NCBI RefSeq assembly: GCF_047495875.1
Contig: NC_092460.1
Location: 5,570,520-5,634,519 of the forward strand
From: Pithys albifrons albifrons
Taxonomy: Eukaryota > Chordata > Aves > Passeriformes > Thamnophilidae
DNA length: 64,000 bases
Direction: 5' to 3'
Below are positions 14,001 through 26,000 of this stretch, piece after piece. The translations under genes were made by a program, and so were the position numbers. The notes beneath the pieces are model-generated. The model was not told the origin of the DNA and did no database searches. It worked only from the letters and a program-made list of their open reading frames with translations. How positions within the stretch are numbered: position 1 is the first letter of the stretch; every line of letters starts with the position of its first letter.

Positions 14001-17000
14001 TGTTTTGTGCTGTTCTTTCCATCTGTGGCTGTCCATGCCTGAATTCAGTGGATGCAGTCATTGGCCACAATTTTTTCTGTCCCATATCCTTCCCCCCTTC
14101 ACAGCCACTCCTGCAACCACTGACACCCCATTGTTTCAGCAGCACTGTCGCTTTTCTGTCCACTTTGCACAGCCACCACCTGTTTTTATGCCTCTGCCTG
14201 GGAAGGCAGGGAGAGAAAGTTTCCACATTCACCCCAGCAATCCACTTCACACCAATTTGTTTGCCAAAAAAATCTTTGTTCCGTACCTACTCGTACTTGT
14301 CACAGAATGAAAAGGGCTGTAATCTCGGAATTGCCTAATTCTTAAGTAGCTCTTGGTTCACATAGACGTTCATTTTTCAGGATAAACAAGGAATCCCATG
14401 GTGGCTTGGAATAAGTTACAAAGGAATTGGCCAGTACGACTTACAAGACAAAGTTAAGCCCAGAAAAGTAAGTTGGTTTGCTTTTGCATCTTATTTTTTG
14501 GGGGGGAGGGGGAAGGGGAGCACAGGATGGTGTTGCATGTCAGAATATACTTCTTTAAGCTGTTGCTTATTAGACTGGTGGGCGAAAGACCAAGAGTTGG
14601 AGGCAGAAGGAGAATTCTGCTGGCAATGAGGCAGTAAATCTCTCCCTCTCACATAGATAGTGGAAACTCCCTTTGGGAGCTTTGGCTCATGTGTCTTGTG
14701 TTTGGTGGTCTCAGGGTGGGAATTTTGGCAGCCTCCAGGGATAACTCCAGATATATGAAGCAATTTCTGCAAGGCCTTGTACTCAAGCAGTGTTTTCACT
14801 TGGCTGTCGTAGGTGTTTTGTGTGTGAAGTGCGAAAGGCCCCACTGATATCGGTGGAATATGAGGGGAACTGGATGAAATTGGAGACTTGTTGAGGCAAC
14901 TCCATGTTTCCATGAATTTTAAGGGGGGATCAAGAGTAAATGCCAAGTACTGGAGGTCATACTCCTTTTCCACCCCACTGCTCCCCAGTGTGTCTCCTGC
15001 AGAGTGAATTCTGCCAATTCATCCCATGTTGTCTGAGCAGGGCAGAGGGTCCCACATTGCTGTGCTGGCTCCCTCAGAGCCCCCGGCTGTGAGCCCAGAC
15101 AGGCTCTTTGGAAACCCATAACGCACCCAGTACACAGGATATTGGGATTTCGCTCCATCCTGTAGCTGCTGTGTGTCTCCTTGTGACAGGACTGAGCCCT
15201 GAAACTCTTTGAAGAGTTTTTTAACCCCCTTGGCTGGGGGCAGGCCAGAGCTGCACTGTGGGCTGGGGGTGTGTGGGTTTTTCTGGTCATGTCTGTGTTG
15301 AAACATCTAAGCTGTGAGGAGATGGAGACCTGGGGTTTTACTGTTCTTCTTCCTCAGGAATGATCTGGGCAGGAGTTCACATGAAGTTGTGCTCCCTGCC
15401 AGGGAATTTTACATTTGCAAAATGATACTGTTTAGTGTATTTGTGCCAAAACCCAGAGCTTAACAAAACTTCCTTGTTAAGAGTAATTCCCTTTCAAACT
15501 TCCAACTCGATCTTCTCTTTTTCCAGAGCAGGCTATGATTTGTTTTTTCTTTGTATATTTATATACTTGTGTGTCTAAGGTGATCTCTCATGTCCTTCCT
15601 TTAATAAAATAGTTTCCTCCCAGGTCTCTCTTTCCATGCCTGCATTAAATGACAGGGACACAAGAAGAACCCTAGGAAATCAAGCTATGTTAATGCAGCC
15701 ATTGATGGTCAAAGAAGAACATCAAGGAGCTCCTCTTGCTTCTGAGCACTTCCCTGTTTTTAGGCAACATCTATAAGGTTTTCCAGGCAGGAAAGGATCA
15801 TTCTCCAGCCAAGATGTCCAGCTGTGACCAGCAATGCTCTCCAAGAAAATGGAGTCTGGCTGGCTGGAAGTATTGCTTCGCCAAGCAGTTTTTATGCTTG
15901 TGGGATTTCAAGTTTACAACATCAACCAGGCAGATTAAGAATATTTTTTAAGGTCAGCAGGGCCCAGATACCAAGTCACACCCTGCTACAGTTAGTTATG
16001 AGGCGTTGGCTTTGAATGCAGCAGGAGCTGTGTTTAAAAAATAAATAAATAAAAACCAGAGGTCACCTCTGTAGTGGAAATGTTAACAATGCAAATTATA
16101 AGAGTAGTTGGCTTTACTGAAATTATACAGCAGAGAAGAGATATTAAAAGGGAAGGTGAGAGAGGAGCCTAAGTGCAGATGAAAGGTTTAATGCCAGTAA
16201 GCTCATTGAAAGTGTGGGGATGGATATGGCTGTAGTAGCATCATTAAAGATTTGTGTCTGATGTCTGTGTGAGGGGACAAAACTGATTTAAGCCACAGTT
16301 TGTCCTGAGCTGTGGCTGCTCTTAATTTGTGGCTAAATATGCAAACAGGTTCTTTATACAGTGTTTCAGGGTTTGAAATAAAAAGTGCACTTCTGGTGAT
16401 CAGTAGAAGTGATTGGAATCAGGTCACTTTTGGTAATTAAAGCAAAGGGCTAGAGAGGAACCCATGTCCAGACAGGCTGCAGCCTTGCTGCCTGTGATGC
16501 AGCAAGCAGAAGTTTCATTTTCATCAGTGTCACTGTTTGCTCATATTTATGAATGTATCAGAATTTATTTCACAGAGAGGAGGGCATGTACAGCTTACCT
16601 GAATCTCCCAAGAGTCAACAAACACAGTCCTCTCTGGAGCAGCAGGCAGGAGGGCAGCAGGCATGTAAACTCCTGTCTTTTAGAGCAGAGGTCCTAAATT
16701 TGCTGGATTTAGCAGAATTTTCTTGCTTTGCTTTTTGGAATGGAGCCAAACTCACTACTGCCATGTGCTGCTGTTATCCTGCTGTTTATGCTGTGGATCA
16801 AAAGTGCTGTTGTGTTTATCCTTAGACATCTGGGAAAGAGCATCCTCATTGTGCTTCACTTCTCCAGTTGATGTTCAAATATACATACAGCTGATTAACT
16901 CAATAAAAGGGAAAGGCTGAGCTCAAGTCTAGTGAAGACCAAGCTGATCCTTCCAATTTTAAAAATACAAGTGGTCTCTGGGTGTGCAAACCTCTCTAAT

Positions 17001-20000
17001 ACTGATTGTGCAGAAAAGCTGCTGCATTTCAGGTGGGAGGCTTTGAACAGGAATTGGTGCCTGTGCCCCAACTGGATTCACACCAAAGGGATTTATTCTG
17101 CTCCCTGTGTCTTTTCTGCAGAGCTGATGGCTGCTGGCAGATGTTGCTGGGTTTGCTTAATCATAGAATCATAGGCACCTGGCAAGACCTAAGTCCATGT
17201 TCAGAATAAAATTTAAATAATAATTTTATATATGTATATTTTGGCTTCAGCCTTTAATGCAGAGTCAATTAAATCCAAGCAACTATAACCATCCTCCTTA
17301 AAAAGTGAAATCTTCTGGCTTTATCCAAGTAGGTCTTCAGGCAAAGAGACCTAAATATGAGCCTTGGAGCACAGTGGTTATCCCAAGTTTTTGTTTTTGG
17401 ATCAACACAGTTTCATGGAGTCCAAGGCTGAGAACCCTTAACAGGAAGCAACTTGCATGACAGCCCTGGATGAAGCAATCTCCAGATCCATATCACCCAG
17501 CCTTGCCAACACTTGTGCATCTGCCATCAGTCATTGCAGAGTAGAGTATGCGGTGTTGGAGAGGATGGTGTGTAACTCAGGGCTGGACCAGGAGAACCTG
17601 CCATGTCTGTCTGTGCAAAGCTGGCTGGGGAGGTTTGACTCTGGCTATTAGTATTTTGCTGGTTGACCTGAGATGGTTTGGACAAGGGAGTTCTGTTGCT
17701 TTAAGTCACTCCTGGAAGCTTGTATTGCTTTGGAAGTGGTTTCCAGCAAAGCCAGTGCCCCCTGCCCAGGACTACCAGCTGATGGGCACTGAGGGAAGAA
17801 CTGTGCTCCAGCTCCACAGTAGACTGAAAATTGAGAGTTGCTTTGTGTATCATTTGTGAAAACTGTCTTTCTAGATAAAAGCCGTGGCTCCACACTGGCT
17901 GGAGATTACACTGAGCTCACTTGATTATCATCCTGAAGTCTCACAAGACATTAAAAAAGACTGGGTTTGGCAACCCTTGCTCAGATTTGAGTTTAGACCT
18001 GGGATTAGTTCTGCAGTCCTGCTGCTTTGCAAACACATTCTCCCTTCAGCTGCAGTTATACCGAGAGACACCTCCTGCTTGGAGAGGTGCCTCCTGCTTG
18101 CTATGGGGTGGCATACCAAGGTCCTCTCCCCAGTCTCCCCTGAATCAATTAGGAAAAGCATAAAACAGGTCCCAGGACTTTGTCGTTTCAAAACAGAACA
18201 GATCTCCCTTTATCTCTAGCCCATTCTTCTCACTGGTGAGATAAACAATGTGTCTCTTGTTAATGGAGGGTGTATTAGGGCAAGAGTCGAGTTTATTCTG
18301 CCAATATGTGGGGATCCTCTAAGGGTTAGAGAAGGCAGCTTATTGGCTTTTTAACTTGTTCTCTCACTTCATTGTGTTTCTGTGGGCGACTCCCTGGTGA
18401 TAAATGAACTACATTATCTGAAGAGGAGAACTAATCTTGCTACAGTATTGTTTCAAATATACAAGAATATTGGTTTTGCTGCTTGATGCTTTGAATACAT
18501 TGTATTCTCAGAAGTGTTTTGTTTAGTATATACTAGTTCTGAAAGGGGAATTGTTTATCATAGAATGGTGTGGGCCAGAAGGAACCTTAACGGTCATCTC
18601 ATTCCAACCCCTTTGCCATGGGCAGGGACACCTTCCACCAGCCCAGGGTGCTTCAAGCCCCGTCCAACCTGGCCTTGGGCACTTCCAGGGATGGGGCAGC
18701 CACAGCTTCTCTGGGCAACTCGTGCCAGGGCCTCACCACCCTCACACTAAAGAACTTTTCCCTGGCTAGATTTAATCCTATCAGGGCTTTAGTTTTCTTA
18801 ACCAGATCCCTGGGGCTGCTCAATTTCTGTGTATTTCTGTCACCCTCTGTAGGATTCTTTTTTGTGTTTGAGTTTGTTCAGGAGCTCCTTGCTCATCCAC
18901 ACAAGCCTCCTTACATTTTTGCCTGATTTTCTCTTTGTTGGGATGCATTGCTTCTGAGCTGTGAGGAGTTATTATGATATTTCTCTCTTAATTCAACATA
19001 TGCTAAGAGATGATGCTGAAAGTTTTCCCTTGCAGAACATTTACTTCATGTAAATTTGCTGTCCTGCTTTGCTGAATGGTTCAGAACACAGCAGCATTGC
19101 TACAGGCTTTAAGCAGACAGCTTTAATTAGGCAGAGATTTCTTTTATGGTGTTTATTTCTCACCAAGCCATTGATTTAGACTGAAGATACTAAGCTCACA
19201 TAATTACTTAGATAAACACAGAGCTGTTATGAGGCTGCTCTGAAATTGAGTTCTTTCCAGTTGTGCAAAACTTTGCTTGAATGTGACCTGCTCCAAAACA
19301 CACGTTTGGGGACAGTTTGGTGCTGAGACATCTTTCATTCGTATTAATGCCAGTGCTAGTGAGGACCAGGCATGTATTAGAAATGTATTGGGAAAAGAAA
19401 AAAAAGGTGATTGAAGAGGTTTTTAGAGGACTGGCTTAATATTCAAGAGATGAAGGATGCCTGCAGGTGAGCTCTGCCAAGTTATGCTGGCACAGGTGGG
19501 AGCTGTCTGCCTCCTTCCCTCAGAAGTTGCTGCAGGTGGGGGAGTTTGGCTCTCCTGCCATCTCCTCCAATGCCTCCCCCCACAGCCAGGCGTAGCAATG
19601 TAAAGCAAAAAGATCCCAGCTGAAGGCAGGATGCCAGACAGCAAAGTGCAGCAGAGAGGCTGAAACACAGCCCTCCTTCCAGTGCTGCTGGCAGGGTGGT
19701 AATTTCCTTCATCGGGTGGGGTGCATTCCTGTGGGCAGAAATCTTTTATGTTTCCTTGCACTGAATTGCCAGATTTGTCTGCAGATTGCTGTTCCCAGCC
19801 AGTTCCTGAGGTGCTGGTTGTAGAACCTCCTTGCAGGCACTGCACGTACCACGAGGTGCTTTGGAAGCGCTTCTCGAGGGAAAGACTGCTGCAAACACTG
19901 GGGCATGACTCGCACTTCCATGCTGACCTTACCCAGTGATGCCTTGGGTGGAAATTTGGAGATTTGGATAATGTAGTTCTTGGCCAGAGTTTGCCATCAG

Positions 20001-23000
20001 CCTTGGAAACATCCCAGGTGCAGCCTTGGCACGTGCTGTGCCTGGCGCAGCAGTGTGTGGCCACACAGCCCCTGCACTCAGCTGCTCTCCAGATTTTCAC
20101 TTGTTTGCAAAAAAAAAAAAAAATTAGAAAAAAACCCTAATATATATATTTTTTAAACAAAATTCAGCAGGCTCACAGGAATATTGAGCCAAGGGCCCTG
20201 GAGCAGCTCTCTTGAATGCCTCTCCAGGTGGGGGCTCTGCCAGCTTCTTCCTGCAATCCTGATGGGGCCGTTTTTCAGAGCCAGTTTGCTCCTGCTGTCA
20301 GGCCCAGACAAACTTGCATTTTATTCAAAACTGGATACAAGATCAGCCAGGTAAAAGGCCAGCTGCTTTTTTTATTAGTGTGTCCCACCATTTAGGCAAT
20401 CTTTGTCTGCTTTGGGTCACCTTAGACCACAGTTACAGTTCTTTTTGTTCGGGAAGGAGGGAGATCCCTTTTTTATTCAGTGTTTTCTACAACCTGGAAG
20501 AGGATCACAGCAGAATGCAGGAAGCCAAGCTTAAACTCGTGGGCTGGGAAAGCAGCAGCTGGGTGGTAGGACTCTGGCTGCTGCACAGAGGTGCCTGAGT
20601 GATGAGGTGTGATCAGAGCTGCAGCTCCACTTTTTCCAAAAGGATCCAGAAAACAAACTATGACCAGACCGAATTCTTACCAAAGAGTCAGATAGGCAGA
20701 CCCTGTGATGCTCAGTGGGAGTTTTCAGGAGTCTTTAAGGATCTGGCAACATACAGGAATGGGAAGGCTATTAAGAAAACATTAATTAGCTCAGGTGGAC
20801 TTAATCACCTGGTTAAAGGGAACATACATTGCAAAACTTCCACAAAAACATTTTAATTATTCCTAATTGTTCTTCCAGCCCTCAAAAACCAGTTTCAGAT
20901 TCCCAGATTGTTTTTAATCTTTTTTCTTTAAATATGTATGTAGTTTAAGTAAGATTGAAATTAGAAATTATTTAGGAACATGCCTGTGCAGCATTAGGGA
21001 GTATTTGAAGGAAGCAGGATCTCTCTAGTGCAGTGACAGTTTCCTGAGTGTTGCCTTTTTACCACAAGTTGGAAAAACTTAGAGGGAGGAGCTTATTACT
21101 TCCTCCCCCCCCCCCTTATATTGAGGCCATTTTTATTTCTTGTCTTCTTAAATTCACGCTTGTTAGGCAGGAACTTGTAACACTTTGATTCAAGATTATT
21201 TTTAAGTGCATCTATATAAACATTATTAACTCACAACTTACTGTGAAGCTGCTGATTGAATCATCAGCCTTTTTTTGAAGGACCTGATTAAGAGGGTTTG
21301 TCAGAGGAGCTGATTGCTAAGGAGCTTATATTGTTCTTAAATGAGAAAGTTTAAGGACAGGGCACTTTTCAGTCCATAAAAGCAAAACCGTGTTGTGGGT
21401 GCAGAATTACAAACACTGCTCCCCCATCTCCCCTGCTGAGGAGCAGCAGAGAGGGGAGCTGGAGTTACCGCAGTCTGTGGGCAAGAAGGTAGATGGCTTT
21501 GTGATGAACGTACCCAGCTGCAAATGCTTGGGGCGCCTGTCAGCTCCTTTTGGGCTGGAATGGATCTCACGGGGTGGGGAGGAAATGGGGCAAAGCTCTA
21601 CCCACATCCTGAGGCAATTCCATTCAGGTTTTCTTTAAAAATGCAAAGGGTGGGTTTTGGGTTTTTTCCTTATCAGCACCGCAGATGATCCTGGTGTTGG
21701 ATTTGCAGAGTCTCATGGAAGGGTCCACCCAGACCCTTGGAGTGCTGGTATATCCCTCTGTTTGGGCAGGAGGCTGCTCCGGGTGGTGGAGTCGCTGCAT
21801 TTTGTCCTGCCAGATGCGACCCTCATCACCCACAACTCACTCTGGACAGGTGACCTCTTCTCCCGCAGCCCTCGGGAATGCCGAGAACGTCCGGAGGGGA
21901 AAAACCCAAAGGAAGTGATAAAGGGGACGGGGAGTCATCAGCCGCGACGATAAGAGGCAGTTTTTTTCGAGAGGTCATATTTGAAGCACGCCCATCGCTT
22001 TTACGAGCGTGGGAGCGGAGCGGGCGCCGGGATCGCCCGGGAACGCCGCGGTGATGGTTCTGGTTGAACCTGTTGCCTCTGGAGTGTGAGTCAAGGGCAG
22101 TGGGGCTGAGGCTCGGCACCGTGCGGACCCCACGGCAGCCCCCCCCACGCCACCCTGCTTCCGCCTGGGCTCCCACGAGGGCTCGGGGTGCTCGAAAAGC
22201 TGCAGCCCCTCGGTAGAAGCCTCCGCTGTTCCCTCCTCTCTTGGGCTTCTCCTTTATCGGGGGAAAGGGTGTGTGGGAGGCGTTGCAGCGGAGCTGGTGA
22301 TGTCAGGCGTGTGTCAGCGGTGGGAGGTGAAGCCGCCAAAGCAGAGCGGGACGGAGGAACGGCACGGCCGGTTCGGTTCGGCTCTGCTCGGCTCATGTCG
22401 CCCCTGACACTGCCCGGGGGGGACGCGAATTCAGGATCGGTGCCGCGGGCAGGTGAGTGCGGGATGGGGGGAGCAGTCGGGGCTGTGCTGGGATTCCTCC
22501 TTGCTGGAGCACCCACGAACGCTATTGCTCAATGTCCTGACGGTACTGCTTGAGTTGTTTCCTTTTGAATCTTCTTAAATGTATTTATTTAAAAGTTCAG
22601 TGCCAGGATAGAAAGAGGCTCTTCCGAGAGCGGCGTGATTGGGCAGAGGGGCTGTAAGACAAACTTACTTAAACAGCAGAGTAAAACTCCCACAATCTTC
22701 TAGAAAATGATTTATTAATTTTAGTAAATTGCACTTCCACTTGCTTCACTTTCCGTATAGCACGTTCCAATACTCAGTTATAGTCCTAGATCGGGAAACT
22801 TCATTGAAGAGAAGGAAAGGCTGCTGAAAGAGCCACTTTTTCCCCCAGACACGCGCTGGGTTATGTTTCATTGTGTTAAAATGTTTCAAATGCAGCACAG
22901 TGAAACGCTTCATTTTTTACAAACCTTAAAGTGCTTCCTTCTGTAGTGGGAGGCAGCACAGCAAGTCAGGTTTTGGCGGAGGGTGGCGGGAACATTGTGT

Positions 23001-26000
23001 GTCGTGCGGCTTTCTGGTGTCGTGGCTGTACCCGTGGAGGCTTTGGAAAAACTCCAATGGGGAAGGGGAGAGTCGCTGTGAGGGCCGGGGTACTTTGGCT
23101 GGATTGCTGGTGTTGGAGGTTGATTTGTCACTGGATGCTGTCTCTGCCTACCCAGCCTGGATGGAAGTACCTCCGGTACCCCCGTGGGGGGTGTAGCTCT
23201 GGAGTAGCTGGATGTAAACCACAGTGTGCTGCTGCACCTGTGCACCCCGTCACCTTCAGGGGACATCCCTGGGGCACCCATACAGATCCTGTGTCTGCCT
23301 AGCAACCTGGCACTGCTGGACAGGGGCAGGAGGTGGTGCCAAAATCCGTGCTGAGGGGCCAGGGAACAGCTTGGCCAAGGCTGGGCTGGGAAGATGCAGC
23401 CCCTCGATGGCTCATCCCCAGAGTGTGGCTGATGCTGGTGCAAAGGGAAAGCAGATTCATATGAAATTCTGATCCCACGGGGGCAGCTGCCAAGCCCTAA
23501 CTGACTTTGATCTCTTCTCCCAGCTGGTACTTTGCAGGAAATATGTGGTTTTCTAACAGAAGTACATTCTGGGGGGTGGCTTCCTCCTGTGGCTGCTCTC
23601 TCTCTGTACATGCTGTACCCCTGCTCCAGAATGTCATGCTGGATCTCTCATGCAGTGTCTTCAGAAGAGCAGGGTCTTGGTTTTCCCAGGCTGCTATCAT
23701 TCCCTGGGAAAGTTCTGACTAAAGGAAATAGACCATAGGTGTCTATGCATTTACTTTGTGAAGAGAGTTTTGCTTTTAATCAGAGACAAAAGGATTTTAG
23801 TTACCCTCATAAGATTACTGGGAACTTCTAGCAGTAAAATTAAATGTGATATTGATGGAAATGGGTGTTGTCACTGGCAAAAACCCCAGTTTGCAGTGCA
23901 TTGTCTGTTAAGAGTATGAAATTACTGGAGGGGCATCCTACATATTTATCTTCTTTCACTGATGTTATGAATGTTGTTATTGCTCAGCCCATGCTATAAC
24001 TGAGCATACACAGGAACTGTAATTTGCTGAGATTATATCACTTTGGGGAGATAGGTCTGGTCACTGTTTAGTGACAGCGTTCTGCTTCTCTTTCTCAATT
24101 GTCCTAGCTATTTCAATGGAAACAACTCGAAAATCTCTATTTCCGTGAGAAGAAATTTGCCGTGGAAGTGCACGATCCCCGCAGGTAAGGCTGGAGGAAG
24201 CAGTTGTGCAAGCAGGGTGAATCTTTACCCACAGTGGGGATTCATCATCTGGTGTTAGTGGATGGAGTGGGAGGTGCCTCTGAGTTCAACACAAACACAA
24301 GTTTACTTTGGGCTTTGGGACTGATCCTGATCTGGCATTTGGCAGAGGCTGGATCCGGGCTGTGAGTGAAGGGCAGTGCTGGGATGTTGCAGGGGGAAGG
24401 TACCATCATAATGGGCAAACTGGAGAGGCTGTTAATGTGTTACAGCTCTGGGTGTCCTCGCAAATTGCCTGTGGTGCCCGCTGAGGATGTTTGGGGAGCA
24501 GAGGGAGGACTGTTTGTCATGGCCAAATATGCAGCAACACTGGCTGGTTGGGAGAAGAAAATCTGAGTCTTTGCACCTCCAAAGGCTGAGCCTTGCCTGG
24601 TTAGGAGAGAGAGGCATTGGGACTTTGAAGACCCGTCTTAAAACTGCATTTATTTTCCCCTCCTCAGAATATCAGTGTCGAGAAGGACCTTTGGTCAGAG
24701 CGGACTGGTAGTGCAGACCTGGTATGCAAACACTTCCCTGATCAAGTCCATCTGGGTGATGGCAATCAGTCAACACCAGTTTTACTTGGACAGAAAGCAA
24801 AGCAAAGTAAGTTATAAGGCATTTTACTGCAGACATGAGTTTCAACACCTTTCCTGTATATACCTCAGTGTATGTTTTTCCACAGATGAACTACTCTTCA
24901 GAGAAAAGCTGCGAATTGTTTCTGTCAGCTTTTTGAGCAGTCTATTAGTGACAGTATTGCTATTGGATCCATTTTAGCCTCCTGCAATTAAGGGCTATGG
25001 AAGTGTAATTACAGAAGAGGGAATTCCCACCTCTCTGTTTAATTTGCCTTTTCTTTTGTCTCCTTCCTGTGTTTGTTTTGAACACAGTGCGAACAGCAAA
25101 GAGATTTTTGAGCTGAGAGATTGGTTTGGGTTTTGGGGCAAAGGAGAGAGGAATGGCAGGACTGATGCTGTTGCTTTAGCCCTTAATTTTGAGGCAGGTG
25201 AGATGTGAAACGTCATCTTCTGTGATCCCTTGCTCTGAAGTTAATTAGAGGTAACTCAGTGAAGCTGTTTTGTTTTGTTTTTTTAACTCCTTCAGGCAAA
25301 AATTCCTTCAGCCAGAAGTTTGGATGATATCGCCATGGATCTGACAGAGATGGGAACACCAAAAGTTTCAAAGCTGGTGACTTTGGATGCCAAGAACCAG
25401 CTTATCATGGCCAGCAATGGCAGTTTGATCTCATCAGGTAATACTGTGTGTGAATGTGAGGTAGGCGAGTACAATGGGGCTTGTGTATGTTAAAAGGGAA
25501 ATGAGACAAGGAGATGACAAAATGGTTTTTATTGGGAAATCTTCTGATCCAGGCTCTCAAGATTCAGAGGTCAGTGAAGAACAAAAGAAGGAGAAAATTA
25601 TGGAACTAAAGAAGAAAGAGAAACTCCTCCAGGAAAAGCTGCTTCAGAAAGTTGAGGAGCTGAAGAAAATCTGCCTGCGAGAGGCGGTGAGAACTGTACC
25701 CTTACACTGGGGTCAGGGGAGTGGGAGCCCTTCTCTCTGACTTTCCTTACCTGGAGCCTCTCTGTTCCCCAGGAGCTGACAGGCAAGATGCCCAAGGAGT
25801 ATCCTCTGAGTGCTGGAGAGGAACCTCCCCAGGTCAGAAGGCGTGTTGGCACAGCGTTCAAGCTGGATGACAACCTGCTCCCGAGTGAAGAGGTGAGCAC
25901 GCCACTTTGTTTTCACAGCAGGGGTGGAGTGACCAGACCAGTGGACAAAGCCACTTGTAAATAATCCAGTTTTTCCCTGGAGGCAGCTGGGAAAAGTCAC

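Larger units (their letters stand above)
11082..14380 (+). other. FRMD4B: FRMD4B introns between the first four visible exons
   Basis: Three introns (11082-12276, 12343-13394, 13453-14380) of ordinary, A+T-leaning sequence. No repeat family, RNA gene or further exon was recognised. Confidence 0.7.
14468..24107 (+). other. FRMD4B: Large FRMD4B intron (9.6 kb)
   Basis: Separates the F2-F3 linker exon from the F3 exons. Contents recognised: an intronic G-run cluster, a possible CR1 end fragment near 17160, a CR1 tail at 18558-18779, a G+C-richer block at 19423-20108 followed by an A15 run, a C11 run at 21105-21115, and the CpG-rich island at 21880-22520. No further FRMD4B coding exon was identified. 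Confidence 0.75.

Noticed and set aside
19423..20100. 225-codon Cys-rich open frame on the - strand
   Set aside because: No domain was recognised, the sequence is G+C-rich and so stop-poor, and there is no promoter or splice context. Kept only as part of a low-interest finding about the segment.
22910..23611. 233-codon open frame on the - strand
   Set aside because: It lies in G+C-elevated sequence next to the CpG island, has no recognisable domain, and in size is within what a 64 kb window can give by chance.
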